A stretch of 64,000 nt of DNA from Theristus sp. LFF4_11 (Eukaryota > Nematoda > Chromadorea > Monhysterida > Xyalidae). This document shows positions 33,831 through 47,200 of the stretch, in pieces. The notes under the pieces were generated by a model. It ran no database searches and was not told where the DNA came from. It worked only from the letters and a program-made list of their open reading frames with translations. Numbering within the stretch: the stretch's first letter is position 1; each line of letters starts with the position of its first letter. The stretch spans positions 62,001 to 126,000 of the forward strand of contig JASANC010003123.1 of the NCBI GenBank assembly GCA_030248135.1, written 5' to 3'. The position numbers and the translations under genes are program-made.

Positions 33831-36800
33831 ATGGATCGAAAAGACGGTGAGTCGATGAATGGTGTTTGGTTCGACAGCATTCAGTTTTTTGCAGCAAGTT
33901 CAATCTTTAGTTTTATCGGTTTTTTGCACTTTCATTTGCAGTTTTTTTTGACGAAACAAAAGATCCGCAACACGAAAATTTCTGTCGGGAGTTTACAAAT
34001 GAGTAATTTTTTTGCAATTGTCCACCTGAACAGTAGCGACAGTGCGGGCATCCGAAAAATCCTGCCGGGTAGCACGATAAAACAAATTATTGAAACGTGG
34101 AATACCTTTGATTCACAGTTTCAACTGTGGAAATGTCACCACAACAACACCACTGCTAGCTGAATTCAACGAAGTGTACAGAAACCACGCAGGCAGAAAA
34201 ATGCTCACCAATCACTGAACCAAGAAACTCAAGCAAAATGGAAAATATTGCTGGTTATTTCGATAATGCAGTATCAGCATTTTAGTTCAGAAACGCATTT
34301 TTTGATCTGCTGGACATTAGCAGCACTTCGCGAGAGCAGATCGTGTCGAGACCTGCTGCTACAGTATTATCTTTTCTTCCGAAGGAGGCGGAGTATGGTT
34401 AAGTGATGTGTGGAAAAGGCGCACACCAAAAAAGCCAAAAGTGACAATTTTCCCAGCATCTAAAAGTGTCCAAAAGTCGGTCCCCTCTAATTAAACATCA
34501 AAAATAAAGTCGAAATTAGCACATGAATCTTCAAGAAAAGTAAATCTGATATGTATTTCACAAATCCAGTTTCACACACACAGCCCATCTTTTACTTTTG
34601 CGGTATATAATTTTGCTATATCATCCACCTGATCGTTTTGAAGTGCTAAAAGTGCAAAAAACATCTGTAAAAAAGATAAAAATCTTTTTTTCGCAGGAAA
34701 ACGGTTTTAAAATGAAAAATGGTTTTATTTTCTGTGCCAACCCTACGTGAGCCTAATGACCCAATTGTTTCGGCGTTTTTCAGTTATTCAGCAACACCGA
34801 AAATGTTCAACAAACTGGGCGTGGTTGTTCGTTTTGAAAAATTGAACGCCAATGTTTTGGGCAGCTTTGTTTCTGTGGATTTTGACTTTTTCTGAGCTAC
34901 ACGCAATTCACTGCGCGACGTTCGTCGTTCAATTTTTGTGTTCCTTTTTTCTTTCTGTGAAACTTCACGAAAAAACAAGCAGAATACCCAGTGTAAACCG
35001 TTCTGGATAACCATTTTGTGAGTTTTACGTGTCTGCTTTTACAGCAAACGTGTCATTGTAAAGTTCTTGCAAACGTCTGTTGTTCTGTTCGGAACAAGTT
35101 GTTCACAAGCTGGATGTATAGTATAATCGACAATTTGTGTTGCAGTGCGCTAAGTTCGTTCGGAGAATTGCTTCGCCTTTTTTAATTTGTGAATTTGTAC
35201 CAATAAAGTACATTGGAAATTGTTGGACGTTTTCAAGCAAGTGTGGTTTTGTCGTTGTGTTCAGAGCAAAATTGTGAACTTCATGTGCACGGTCGCTTCC
35301 TATCATACATCAGAAAGTGCACTGTGGATCTGAAAATGATGGGTCCGTCTCGGCGCGTTGTAGCAATTTTCACCGTTGTAATGTGTTGAAGCGTCAGCTT
35401 TCCAGCTTAAAGTGGGCAAATTCGCTGAAAACCGGTGTCTTTTTGTTAGACAGCTGGCATTTTATTGTGGTACGTACACTACCGCACTACATATTTTTTT
35501 CATATTTTCGTTCTTCTGTGTTTTTTAGTTGACGAACATATTGCAGAGTGTACAGTGTAGTGTGCTAACAATCTGAGCAACTAACTGGTTGTTGTCGTGC
35601 CATATGAAGAACCAATCAGTGCTTCCTTCCAGTTAAAATAATGCAGCCACTCAGTATTAGCGTTCCAATTCCAAATGTGTGTTCACGTTTAGTTTGTCAT
35701 TTTTTGTTCATCGTACATCAGCTTCTCATTTGTGTTTTTTTCAACAAAATTTTCCGTCTGTACAACAATGTCGGTTTTGTTTTTCTCTGGCCAGCTTTTT
35801 ATTATGGCCACTTTTTTGAGCGACTGCAAATAATATTAAAAAATTGATTTCAAGGCGTTTTTGACATTTGGTATTCGTTTCGTTTCACGTTTTATTCACA
35901 GTCTGGGATGAAAATCTTCTCTATATTCACAAGGAAAGTAAAAACGAAGAACTTGTTTCTCAGTAAAACTTCGTCACGGTCATAATCATATCGAAAACCA
36001 AAAAAAGTATCGCGCGCAAAACTGAAAATGGTCTGGTGGTGTGTAATTTGTTTTCCAAAATCACGTTTGAATCATGTTTATTCCGTGCATTTTTTATCGC
36101 ACAGTCATCAGTGTGTTTTTAAACGCTATTTATTCCGACTTCAGTTTGTTTGCGTTGCAGACTGATTTGCAATTGTACTGTTGAGAATGTTACTTTAGCA
36201 TTCATTTCATCTCGCAAAGCCCTTGTCTGAAGATATTACAATCCGGCTATGAATAACACAGTAATGTTGTTGCATTACGACTTATGAACTCAGATTTAAG
36301 CGGCATTCATGAAGCGATTTTAGTGACCGCTTAGCTATGTTTTAACACAGCTACGCGATGCTAAATACTACTTCATGAATGCCCCTTTAGGCATCGTGGT
36401 CATTAGTTGCATTGTGCTTGTTTGACCAATCAGCATTCCGATACCGAATTCAGATGCGACCATTCAGCCAACTGTGCGTTTTCCCGGGAAAATAGCTGAA
36501 AAAAATTAATTCAGGAAACAGCCGTTCAATATTGTTGAGAATAACTTTCCAACCGGTCATTTTTTACCTGACGCGGTTTCCGTTCCACGCTACGATCAAG
36601 GAAATTCTGTGAAACGAAAGTTAGATTGATAGAATGAGAAAAAGTCGATCCATCTCACCTGAACTAGCTTATATTAGCTTTGCTGAAGTCATATTCATAG
36701 CTTGTTTTTGCTTGCTAGCTTTATACGGTTTAATTGTGGAAACGAGTTGTTTACCGCTGCTAATTTGTTCATGAATTGAATTCATTTTTTTATTCCTGAA

Positions 36801-39800
36801 TTAATTGAATTGAATTAAGTGAACCATTCAACTGAATTATTGCCTGACTTGATAGAAGCTGAGTTGAACACATTCAGCTCACCCTGGTTGTTCTTGGCGA
36901 ACCTTTTGCTGGCTGTGTAACCCAACCATAAGAGCCGCCACCCACAAGGATCGAGAAAATTACGACAAAAAATTGAAACTGAAATTTCTTTCATTTCAGA
37001 TTACCACTTTTCCGCAACAAACAACTCCGCGGAGCCGCTATTGCATCCAAAACTGTCGTACACGCAGTCAAGTGAGCGATCAACAAAGGGCCTGCCAACT
37101 GATATGGAATTCGGTAAGTGACGTTTGTTTGTTTTTTTCTGTTTTTGTTTGATTTTTTAGTCTAACGGAATTTTGTGAACAAGTATTATTTCAACAGACC
37201 AATCAGTATCCGAATCTAGTTCATTTTAATACATCCCAACCAATTAGCTGATTGTTCACCGTTTGACTTGACTGACTTCATTTTTCACTGTTTGGTTTTT
37301 TTTTGGTTGAACAACTTGCGTTCCGTTCATGAATGTACAAGCAACATTGGTGGATTGACCGCTCCATAACATGAGTGTTTCAATAACAAGCAGACTTTTG
37401 TCGATTAACATTGTCGTTCAATTCAAACTAGCCTATTTTTCATAACATGCTGAGTTTGTGTGGAATCTAATCTTGAGTCTGTGTGGGATCCACCGTGTTG
37501 GGTCTCGCCGCGACATTGCTTCACGTCGCCAACTTCGCAGAGGGCTGTGGTGGTGCGCCACGGCACATGCACCATTGTCTTTTCTTTTGGTTCTGCGACT
37601 CATTGCATTTTCAGACGTGGAAATGTAATCAGTTTCATGATCGATGTCGCAATTTAAAAGTGGCCCAAGTGACTCTTGGGCACGAAAGCACGAAACTGCT
37701 TTCCTAACTACGCGCGCCTTCAGTCGCCGCAGAACCAAAATGAAGGATAATACTGGTGGAATCGTTCAAGAAATTGCTAATTGTTGTCAAATTTTAGCTT
37801 GATATCGGATAAAAATTAGGCGGTCAACAATACGCCAGAGACCGTACTCTGTGTGAACTTTTGTCATGGTTTGACGTTATTGTTGGTATTCCTCAGTATC
37901 ACTCACTCACCATTTTTCTACAGACTTTCAGCTGTGAAAAGAACTGACGCGCGCGCACTATAACTGTATGTTTTCTTTAACTTATTAACTTATTGAATTA
38001 TTTTTGTCCGTTTCAAATAAAAATCGTAAAAAATCATGCGCTTTTTATGGGTTCTTTTATGGAATTTTTGTGGGCATGTTGATGATAACATTAGCTTTTT
38101 AGCTTTCGAGCGTTAGCGCGGGTTGACTTTTGTCTGCTGGAAAGTACAAGTGACGTGTCTATAATATTTTTACGTTTTTGATAGCTGATCGACTGTTCTT
38201 GGTTTAGAATTACAGGAATTGCTTTGTTCGATTTGAAGCGTACGTGTAGAAATCGCCACGTTTTGTAGGTTTTTCGGTCGCACAGTTTTTCACTTGGTTC
38301 ATAAATCCGTTCAGTTAGGAGGACTTTCGTGGGCCGTTGTTTTTTCTTCGATTTGCTAAAAATTGACACAGCTTGCGTTTTTTTATCTAGATATTATGCG
38401 TGATGAAAATTTGTCGACCGAAATAATGCTGTTTTCAACGAACCGTACACTAACTTTATTTACAAATTTTGTGGACGTTTTTTCATCATGGTCAAGTGTG
38501 TGACTTTTCATATCAGATCACATCATATGGAGTGTTTTGCGACCACGCTTACTCATAGTTCTTTTACCTGCCAGCCAGCTAATATTTACCCAAAAAGTAA
38601 TTCTTAAACGTGAGAACCACACCTAAAAGTAACGAAATTTGCCAATACACATTCACAGACGAACAGCTGATTGGCTGACAACATAAAGGGGCATTCATGA
38701 ACCAGCATTTAATAACCGCGTAGCTGTGTTTTAACACAGCTCAATGAATACTGCTTCATGAATGCCGCTTAACTGTGTCATGCCAATGTGCGCGGTCTTC
38801 AGACTGGAACTTTGCACTGATTGGTCGAAGCCAACACGATTCAGCCAATCAGCGTGCCAGATTGATACTTTTCCAGACGACTACTCTACCAGTTCATCTG
38901 GTCGAAATCGACAACAACAACAACCGAGCACAGCAACAACAACAGCGACAAACAGCACAGCAACTTCGCCGCTTGCCGAACCGAAATCATCAATCTTCCT
39001 AGACCGTCCTAGTTTAGCGTATCGAGAGGAGTCCTATCGACAAGCCATTCACGCGAACAGTAGACCGCAGCCGAGTTTTGGTGATTCGGTTTCGAATTCG
39101 TACGAAAATCCGTGCCTGCTGCTGAACCGAGCTAGCAAAGGTGCCCATCTTGAGTGTGATTATTATTGTGCGTGCACTGTTTTGTTTGCTGTCTGTTGAT
39201 TGGCTGCATGACTGCATTTGAAAATTGTATATTGCATGAGAGTGCTTTGCATTTTAACCTGGCCATCAACTACATCACATGAGTAGACAATGGTAGCGGC
39301 CCTCTTTGAAGACCGCTTTTTTCTGTCACACGGGATTTCAAGCCAAAATGTTGCGCAGTGATAAACAAAGAACAAACACACTGGCACGCATGCTAGATAA
39401 CACATATGTAGCGGCGTATAGTTTGCCAGTGTGTTTGTCATTTTGGTTATGGAACTTTGGACGGGACAACAAACACATCAGGGAACATTCATCGATCGGG
39501 GTTTTTTTCTCGTTGCACAATATTTTTATTGAATGCACTGCACTTGCATGAGCACAATACCTGATTAGTGGATTTTGTTTTGAGAAACCTCAAATGGTTC
39601 ATGGCCAAGAGTGAGCCTGCGTATAAAAGTCTGCTGTGAACGTGGATTATGTTGCCTTATGAGTTGCTTGCATGTTTGCCCGTGTAACTGCCCCTCCACT
39701 TGAATCGCGCAAGCTGAACCTCGAGTTTTTAATTAATTCCAGCAAATAATCCTGTCGAGATTATTGCTGCTGTCTTTTTATATTTGCCCTATTCTGTATT

Positions 39801-40495
39801 GTCTGCGCTTGTTATATATATTTGCGTTGTTTACTACTGCTATTTTCCTTTGTTTTTCGTTTGCGCCTTTAACTCGTGAATGGATTATGTTCTAATTACG
39901 TTGAAATACCCAAACGTATGCCCGCCAGTGTACTGAGTACACGGTTGCACGCAACTGATTGGCTGCAATTTTGAATCGCGCCCACTCATTGGCCGGCTCG
40001 CCAAGCTGCTGCCAATCAGCGTGCTAGAACTGTTCAGTGTGTGTTCGCTTGCCATTCCGCTATTTTGTTTTTCGTCTGGCGCTTTTTCAACGTTCTGTTG
40101 TTTTTTGTTTGTTTTTTGCTTGCGTCTGCATTTTACTGATAATCAGCTGTGAGATCGGTCAGTTAAGCTTCGTTCTGTTTGAAATTTTTAATATGCCACC
40201 GTCACAGTGCCATGCTTGCTTGTGTTTTGGTTTTTTTCTGGTAGTTACCTTACCTTCGAATTTTAGAAAGCAGTCATTTGCAAAAGCGCATTCACGTTCT
40301 GAAATTCCAGACAAAGTAAAAAAAGGTATTCACTATCATTTTTAACGCGAAGTTTTTCTTTATTTTCTTGCAGATTCGCCTAGCAACAACAACAACAACA
40401 ACAACAAGGACGCTATTGAGATGCGCATCTATCCGAATGAGGCGGAATTGAACGTTGATTATGAGGATCCGAAAAAGGGCGCCTCCAATTTTTCA
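33831..40495 (+). CDS. Anoctamin (TMEM16), N-terminal cytoplasmic exons
   Basis: Four exons join in frame upstream of the conserved core: 33831–33846 (ATG, 16 coding bases), 37000–37113, 38877–39140 and 40374–40495. Phases match at each junction, with donors GTGAGT, GTAAGT, GTGCCC and GTGCGT and TTTCAG/TTCCAG/TTGCAG acceptors. The product is 172 residues of low-complexity cytoplasmic tail rich in Ser, Thr, Gln and Asn (a QQQQ run, seven consecutive Asn), with no domain. This fits the variable, disordered N-terminus of anoctamins. The last exon ends in phase 0 after …GASNFS. The join to the next exon is uncertain, because stops lie behind the good acceptor near 41172; a phase-0 acceptor at 41232|41233 is possible but poor. 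Introns reach 3.1 kb and hold MITEs. Confidence 0.75.
36299..36387. mobile_element. Small foldback MITE (CATTCATGAA family), complete copy
   Basis: An almost perfect 89-bp palindrome: CGGCATTCATGAAGC, TTTAGTGACCGCTTAGC, a centre of TATGTTTTAACACAG, then the complementary arm ending CTTCATGAATGCCCCTT. It lies in anoctamin intron 1. It would form a long hairpin in RNA or single-stranded DNA. Confidence 0.9.
37588..37740. repeat. Member of the TTCTGCGACT family with palindromic ends
   Basis: Starts TTTGGTTCTGCGACTCATTG and contains GTGGCCCAAGTGACTC. It ends in the inverse sequence CAGTCGCCGCAGAACCAAAA, so this copy looks like a foldback of the family's left end. It lies in anoctamin intron 2. 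Confidence 0.7.
38686..38770. mobile_element. Small foldback MITE (CATTCATGAA family), complete copy
   Basis: The 85-bp palindrome runs from AAGGGGCATTCATGAACCAG to CTGCTTCATGAATGCCGCTT, with centre GTAGCTGTGTTTTAACACAG. It lies in the anoctamin intron just before the exon at 38877. Confidence 0.9.
39340..39470. mobile_element. MITE of the CAAACACAC…GTGTGTTTG family
   Basis: Inverted arms ATGTTGCGCAGTG…CAAACACACTGGCAC and GCCAGTGTGTTTGTCATTTT flank a short centre. Related copies are at 49100–49250, 59505–59575, 60120–60265 and 62040–62155. It lies in anoctamin intron 3. Confidence 0.65.
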
Positions 40496-40972
40496 GTGCG
40501 TTTTCTTTTTCTTATTATTATTTTACATAATTTTGCCAGCCGAGAAAGCCAGCTGACCTAAATGAACAACGCCAACATTCGATCTGGATTTACCGGTACA
40601 TTAGCGTTGTAATATTCAACCAACTGACATTGTTATCGCAACGACAAATCTCTGGAGCTCATGAACAATGCGTTACTTTGTGGGTGGGACTGTGATGCAA
40701 ATAGAAAACACTTACATGTAGCTGGCTAATTTCATTAAATTAACGACAACGCACTAGGAGTATTGCAAGGCTTCGTAGTGACGTCCGCAAATGTGCAAGA
40801 ATACATATTTACTGGGGAATCGGACAGATGTAAAGGTTGCTTTGCAAATGATCAGCAACAACATGCGCGTTTCTGTTTTTTTGGCATATTCTTGCACAGT
40901 ATATTATCTTTTATTTTGGTCCCGGAACTCAATGCGTGCATAGATGGATAAACAGTTTCATGTATAGGACGT

Positions 40973-41127
40973 CGGAATTTGGAATTCAAAATGGGTAAAG
41001 TGATCCGAGGAGTCCCCTAAATAGGACCAGAATCACTAAGGCTATTTTGAATTGCCACTTATATGAAGATTGAAACTTGTTTCATTTCGACGTCTGCAAA
41101 CGTATTGAGTCGCAGAACCAAAAAAAT
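40973..41127 (-). repeat. Member of the TTCTGCGACT interspersed repeat family
   Basis: Minus strand: GGTTCTGCGACTCAATACG, ACGTCGAAATGAAACAAG, GGCAATTCAAAATAGCC and CTATTTAGGGGACTCC. It lies immediately upstream of the exon with the internal ATG at 41206. Confidence 0.75.
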
Positions 41128-41205
41128 ACAATACTCAATCAGAAAAACAGAACGGATTCTCTCCAAATTCAGAGTTTCCATTAAATCGTTCAAAAAAATA
41201 ACCAA

Positions 41206-44200
41206 ATGGCCGCGAAAAACGAGCCCAACAAGATTCGCTTAGCGTTCGCGAACAATGCGTCATTTTCGGTGCTGCAACAAATTCAGCGCATGGACAACTA
41301 CTCGCTGCGCCGTCGCTATCCGACGTGTTTCCTGCGTGACGGCTCTCGAAAGATCGACTATATTCTGGCGTTCAAGCCGGATGCCGGCTCGGACGACGCA
41401 CAAACGATGCACAAAGTCTACAGGGAGACGTTCGAGAGCAGTCTACGGGCGAAGGGACTCCAGTTGGAGTACGAGCCGGCGGAGGTTTGTGGGGTTTGGA
41501 GTAGCTTTGGGTGATTGGTGTTGTGGGTTTTCGGTGTTCAAAGAGCGACTTTGTCGCTTGCTTGATTGCAAGCTGTCGGTCGACATAAAGGTTGTGGAGA
41601 AGAGAGCAGTCTCCGGGAGAAACGACTCCAATATTAGGCGGTTGAGGAGGTTTCGACTCGGTTGTAGTTTTTTTTTGAGAAACCGTGTTCTGTTGTTTGA
41701 AAATATTGCGGTTAGAGGCATATTTCAAATGTTGAGCGATCCATCCATCAATCTATCCATTTTATTTTGCAAAAAGCGATGACTGGCTGTCCTTTCAGTT
41801 TGATTTTTCATGCAGCTCTTGGCTTACCTATGTTTTGCAGCACTCACAAGACAAAGAAACGGCGTTTGTGAAAGTGCACGCGCCGTGGAAAGTGCTGGCA
41901 CGACAGGCCGAAATCATGCACATTCGTATGCCAATTAAGGTAAACGAAACACCGGTTTTAACGTTATCTTTGTCATTTTTGCCAGTCTCTCTGACAGGCA
42001 GACAAGATTAGCTCATTGCAACCAGCAATGCTGGATGTAGCAGCCAATCAGCTTAGTGGATTTGAAAGTTTTGCGGTTTTGTTTCCGTGTTATTGGGTGC
42101 TACTGTATCTCAAAGGTCGCCCACCGCACATTTTCGTGAACATTCCGCTGATTGGCCGCCTCGGAATCATCCAGACCCAGAGATGAATAATTCCACTGGT
42201 CATCCCACCGTGATTTTTCAAATTGCTCGATTTTTGAAAATGCAGCGTTTTGTTGTTGTTTTTTTTTCGAAAATTCCAAAAATGTTGTTCTTTCAGCGTA
42301 ACGACATCGAAGACGAGGGCATGATCGGCGTGGTGAATCGTTTCTTCAGTCGAGTCAACGCGCTTCAGATCAACCGAAAAAAGTACAACGTTGAGACGCC
42401 CGTCTACTTCACTGCACCGTTTTCGGTCGCCAGAGCCGATCAGTGGGTGCCTTTTTTTCTTATTTTTGATTTTTTAAGCTAAAATATGAGAACTGACTCG
42501 GTTTGTTGGTCCGTTGTGTCTTTGTGATTCTAGTTTTTTTGTATTTGTATTAGTTTCGACATATTATTTGTGTTTTTTTAGTATGAGAACGAATTCTTGT
42601 AAACTGGGTGGTTTTTGGTCGGTTGCATTCGGTATTTCTGCGTGCGTACTGATTGGTTTATGAAAGCGTTGACAGCCGCACGTTGATTGGCTGCATCATG
42701 CCACACCGAGAATTCTCAGCTTCAATATTTGAATTTTCAAAATTCTCTCGCTCAGACTCCCAGTTACAATGACATAATGACTTGCAAACTGAAATATTTA
42801 GCTTTTGAATTAGCTGGACTGGGGTATTAGTCTCATGAGTCGAATTCCAATCCGCAAGATTCTAAATCACTGTTTTTTATATTTTCAAACTCTCCCGCAC
42901 GCAGATTCCTGATCAAAGACAAGGACACGTTCTTCACGAACTCGCAGCGTAGTCGTATGGTTTATGATATTCTGATTCGAGCGCAGTATGATCCGGTTAA
43001 CCCGGATAAAGTCGGCGTGCACCAATTGGTGAATCGACAGGTTTACACCGCCGCCTATCCACTGCACGAGGTTCGGTTTTTCGGTTTTTTTGTTTATTCG
43101 AAAACCACATTAGATCTTACAACGTGACACGCTTCATGGATTTGAAAGAGACACTGAAATTTCCGGCATGTAAAATCTTTTAAAATAAAGTTTGGATTTT
43201 GGGTTTTTGGAGGAACAGCTCCAGCCCTATGGAGAACGTCGTGTGTTTTTAGGTACCTGTGTTTTTCCTTTCGTGTCCTTGTCTTTTAGTGGCTTCTGTC
43301 GCTTGCTTTTTTCGTGACACACGCTCACAACAGCCGCACTGAAACACCAATAAAAATAGGTCGGATCGGGATTGATAGAGCTGAACCTGAAACAGCTTTC
43401 ACAGCGCTTTGGCCAAAAATTGTAATTTCGCGCAATGCTTTTGTTCTGGTCTGAAGAGCGGCGGTATTCCGCAATGAATAGTCACAAACTCACAATTACA
43501 CAGATAACTCACTTGATACGGCGCACATAACAGCCTGTGTGTTTGTTCAAAAAAGGTGCATTGTTTTCAAACCAGGAGTTTGCGCAACGAAAGCTGCTGG
43601 CTAGCTGTGTTTTTATTTCTGAGTTTCTCGCGCTGATTGGCTGATGATGCTATTGATGCAGCAGCCAATCAGCGATGCTGCAATTCGATTCTTTTGCCTG
43701 TGTAGTCACTCTCTTCCAACACGGCTTCAAACGCGTGGAGTTTCCTCTGCCAAACAAGACCAATAAAGATGTGTGCTAGACTTTGTTGTGTAAGTGATCT
43801 CGTGTGTGCCGTGCAAAAAAAATATGTGTGCTGTGCTGTGCGCTGATTGGCTGAGCAGCATGATTCGTTTTTCTTGTGTTTAATTTTGTTTTCCGTTTCT
43901 GGTTTGTTTGTTTTTCGTTTCTGGTTTAGTTTTTTTGTTTTGTTTAGTGTTGTTGCATTGCGGATTTGTGTTAATGTGTGTGTATGTGGTATTTAGAAAC
44001 AAGAATTTTTGAGTATCCGAAAAGACAGAAAATGGCACTCAAAAATCAGGCAAATTTTGAATACCCACAGAAAAAATGATTTAATTTCGGAACCAAAGCA
44101 TCCATCGCTTTGCCACGCATAATGCTGTATTTATTCAGTGTGCAGTTTCGTCGTTTCATTTGCCGGTGCCGCTTTTCCAACTCGTGTGCAGAGTAGTGCC

Positions 44201-47200
44201 GTTGTTGTTTTGTGTTGTCTTTTTTTCCGTTTCAGTTTTTTTAGGGCTCACTGAAGCCGGACGGGTTTTTCTCGATTTTGTGCTGCTTCTGCCATGCGAT
44301 CCGCCGCTGCCCCGGCTCGGACGCACGCCGCGAGAAGCTGTACGGTCTGTTGAGCAGGCGAAGTTCAGTGGAGGTCTGTTTGGTGTGTTGTTCTGCTGGA
44401 ACGGTGAAGTGCTCGTTTAAAGGCCGACCTGGCCCTTTTCTGTTTGCACACACGATTTCACAATCTGGTTTTGCTGTTGCAGCACAGTAGTCATCATTAG
44501 ACACACCAGCATGCAGTGCATGTTTACAGTCGAGCTAAAATTTATAGGCTATCAGCTGATTGGTTGTGACTATCTGTGTAGGGCAGACTCTACCCCACCT
44601 CCACAGCAATGCTTATAGTTTCGAGTTCGACTGTACTGGTGTGTTTGTTTTGTCACTGTGAAACACTTGGACTGAAACGTGTGTTATAGAAAGAAATTGT
44701 GCGGTCTTCAGACAAGGACTTCTGCTCTGCGCAACTAATTCAGTAATTCGTTTAGCTCAGTGATTGGGCTGAATCTTTTGACCAATCAGCGTGCTAGACT
44801 GGAATTACTGTTTAGTTCATGCGCTTGATTGCGCGGTTGTGCTGTATTTGTTTTACCCGCATGCTTTTTTGGGCACGCTTTTTAGTTTTTTTACCCCGCA
44901 TGACGTTTTTAACAAATGAATTTACCCATTGTTCGCTTTTTGGTAATAAACACCGGCTGCCTTTGGTGTTGTGTTGTTTCAATTTTCCAGTCAGTGGTGC
45001 GACAGATACAGAACCCTTTTGATGTGCGGTTTTTGGGGGTTTCAGCTTTTTTACGGTTATTATAGGTTTGTTGAGTTTTTTATTCTTTCTAAGCAATTAG
45101 CAAGCCCCAATCACAGTATAATACAGTATTCGGTCACAATTAGTTCAGGGTTGTTATCATTTTATGTGTTTTTTTTCAAAATTTTAGGGCGAAGAGTCTG
45201 CCGGAACAAAAGAGCCAAGTACGCTAACAGATCGCCAATTGCTGTACGAAACTTGGGCCAGGTTTTCACAGTGGCACAAGCACCAGCCGTTGGATCTGGT
45301 CAGGTGAGGCTATTTTTAGGGGGGGGGGTGACAAGTGGTGCGGAGGAAAGTAATGGGCTAAAGTAAAGTAACAGCTGAATTTGTAAAGTAAGGTTGAAAG
45401 GTTGAACATCGTAACGCTGATTCGGTCATCAGCTGCTCAGTGGATGGCTGATATGCATTTTAGCTGGCTCCTCCTCTCTAAAAGTCTGGACAGCGCTTGA
45501 GTGAACTTTGCCCAACTTTGCGCAGTTACTTGCCATACAACCAGCTCCCCTGTTGAAGAGGGGCACATCACTGATGAGGCCACCGCTCTTCCGCATATAA
45601 TGCTGGCCAGGCCAGGCCTCGTGGCCTGGTGGTAGCGCCTTAGACTGTTGTCTGTGCGTTCGGGGGATCGAGCCCCGCCAACGGGTGTATAAGCACTTAA
45701 TGACAGAGAAAACTCAATGATAAGCGCCCTACTCGACGGCGTTCTGTACGCTTTTCTGGGTTAGCCCTCGTTAAAAACATCGACTAAGATTCCAACAAAC
45801 AAACAGGCCGAAATACAGAGCACCATTTCACAACTTGGTTGATTTGTCCGTTCCAGAAAGTATTTCGGCGAGAAGATTGGTCTGTATTTTGCTTGGCTCG
45901 GCTTCTACACGACGGCACTGTGGCCGGCCGCCCTGATCGGCGTTTGGTGCGTCGTCTACGGCGTTTCCACCATAGACTCGGATCGACCGAGGTGACTTGT
46001 TTTTTGAATTCGAGAAATTTTCGAGTTTCTTTCGCATTCGAATGGAGTTTTTTTGTTTGAAGCACTCTCTCTCCTTTCCCCAATCGATTTCGAAAACCTG
46101 AAGGTACCCAACTCGCGGTTTTGGAACTATCTCGTTAACCGATACCATCGTCACGTGAGGGGGATTTTTTTGGGTATTCTGAGCCGTCGATTCTTCATGT
46201 CTGTTTGATTTTATCGTTTCTCGACACAAAAAACGGAATTCTTGCAGAAATACAATTTAAAAATATTGGTTTTGTATTCTTAAAAATGTCAAACAAATTT
46301 TTTGCATACACAGGCCAAGAGACAACGGGAACCTCTGTTTTCAAAGCTTTAATGCAAACGACACAAACATGAAAAACACAATTACGAGGGGTCTCATGTT
46401 GGCAAAAAGAAAACTGAAACTCTTCTTTGCCTTTCAGCACCGAAATCTGCGAAGCAGACAATCTAACCATGTGCCCCGTTTGTCCGTACAAAAACTGCAA
46501 ATTTTGGCAATTATCTGAGAGCTGCCGGTATGCGCAGGTTTGTGCGACTTGTTTTGGAGGCGGGCGAAATGTTTGATTTTGCGTTTTGTTTTGGTTGAAG
46601 GAACTTTGAGCTATCGATCAAAAGTCCTTGTTAGAAACCGTGTGGTCTTCTTCAACAAATGGCATTACGTTTACGTTTTCAAGCAACTTAGTGTTGGAAC
46701 AAAGAGCGTGGTCATCAGATCAACGCACAACATTTTGTTTGAATATCTCGAGTTTTATTCTCTGATGTGACGCAAGCTTTTTAAAAAAAACCCTACAGTT
46801 GTCAAACTGTCATGACCTGGAGGTGGTGTCGGACAACCAAACGACGAAGTTTTGAAAGCACCAAGCTTCGTGCTGTGGTTTTCACAGGGTTCTCTTTTCA
46901 CGTGTGTCTTTTCACTTTTTATTTTCTTAGCATAGTTTGTTGTGTGCTGTGCATCACGTGTGCCACCAGACACAGGCGCATTGCTTGCCTCCAGGTGACG
47001 CACGTCTTCGACAATTGGCTCACGGTGCTGTTCTCGTGTGTGATGTCGATTTGGGCGACCACGTTCCTTGAGGGCTGGACACGCTATCGGTACGAGCTCG
47101 CCTGGAAGTGGGACGCGCTCTCAGCGACGTATCAGGAAGTGCGGCTTTAGCTTGGAATTTCGTGTACGGATTGCTGATTAATTCGTTGGAGCAATGACCG

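Noticed and set aside
45613..45685. Possible functional tRNA gene
   Set aside because: Boxes A and B are present but the acceptor and anticodon stems do not pair properly, and the sequence continues into a shared non-tRNA body. It is a SINE head.
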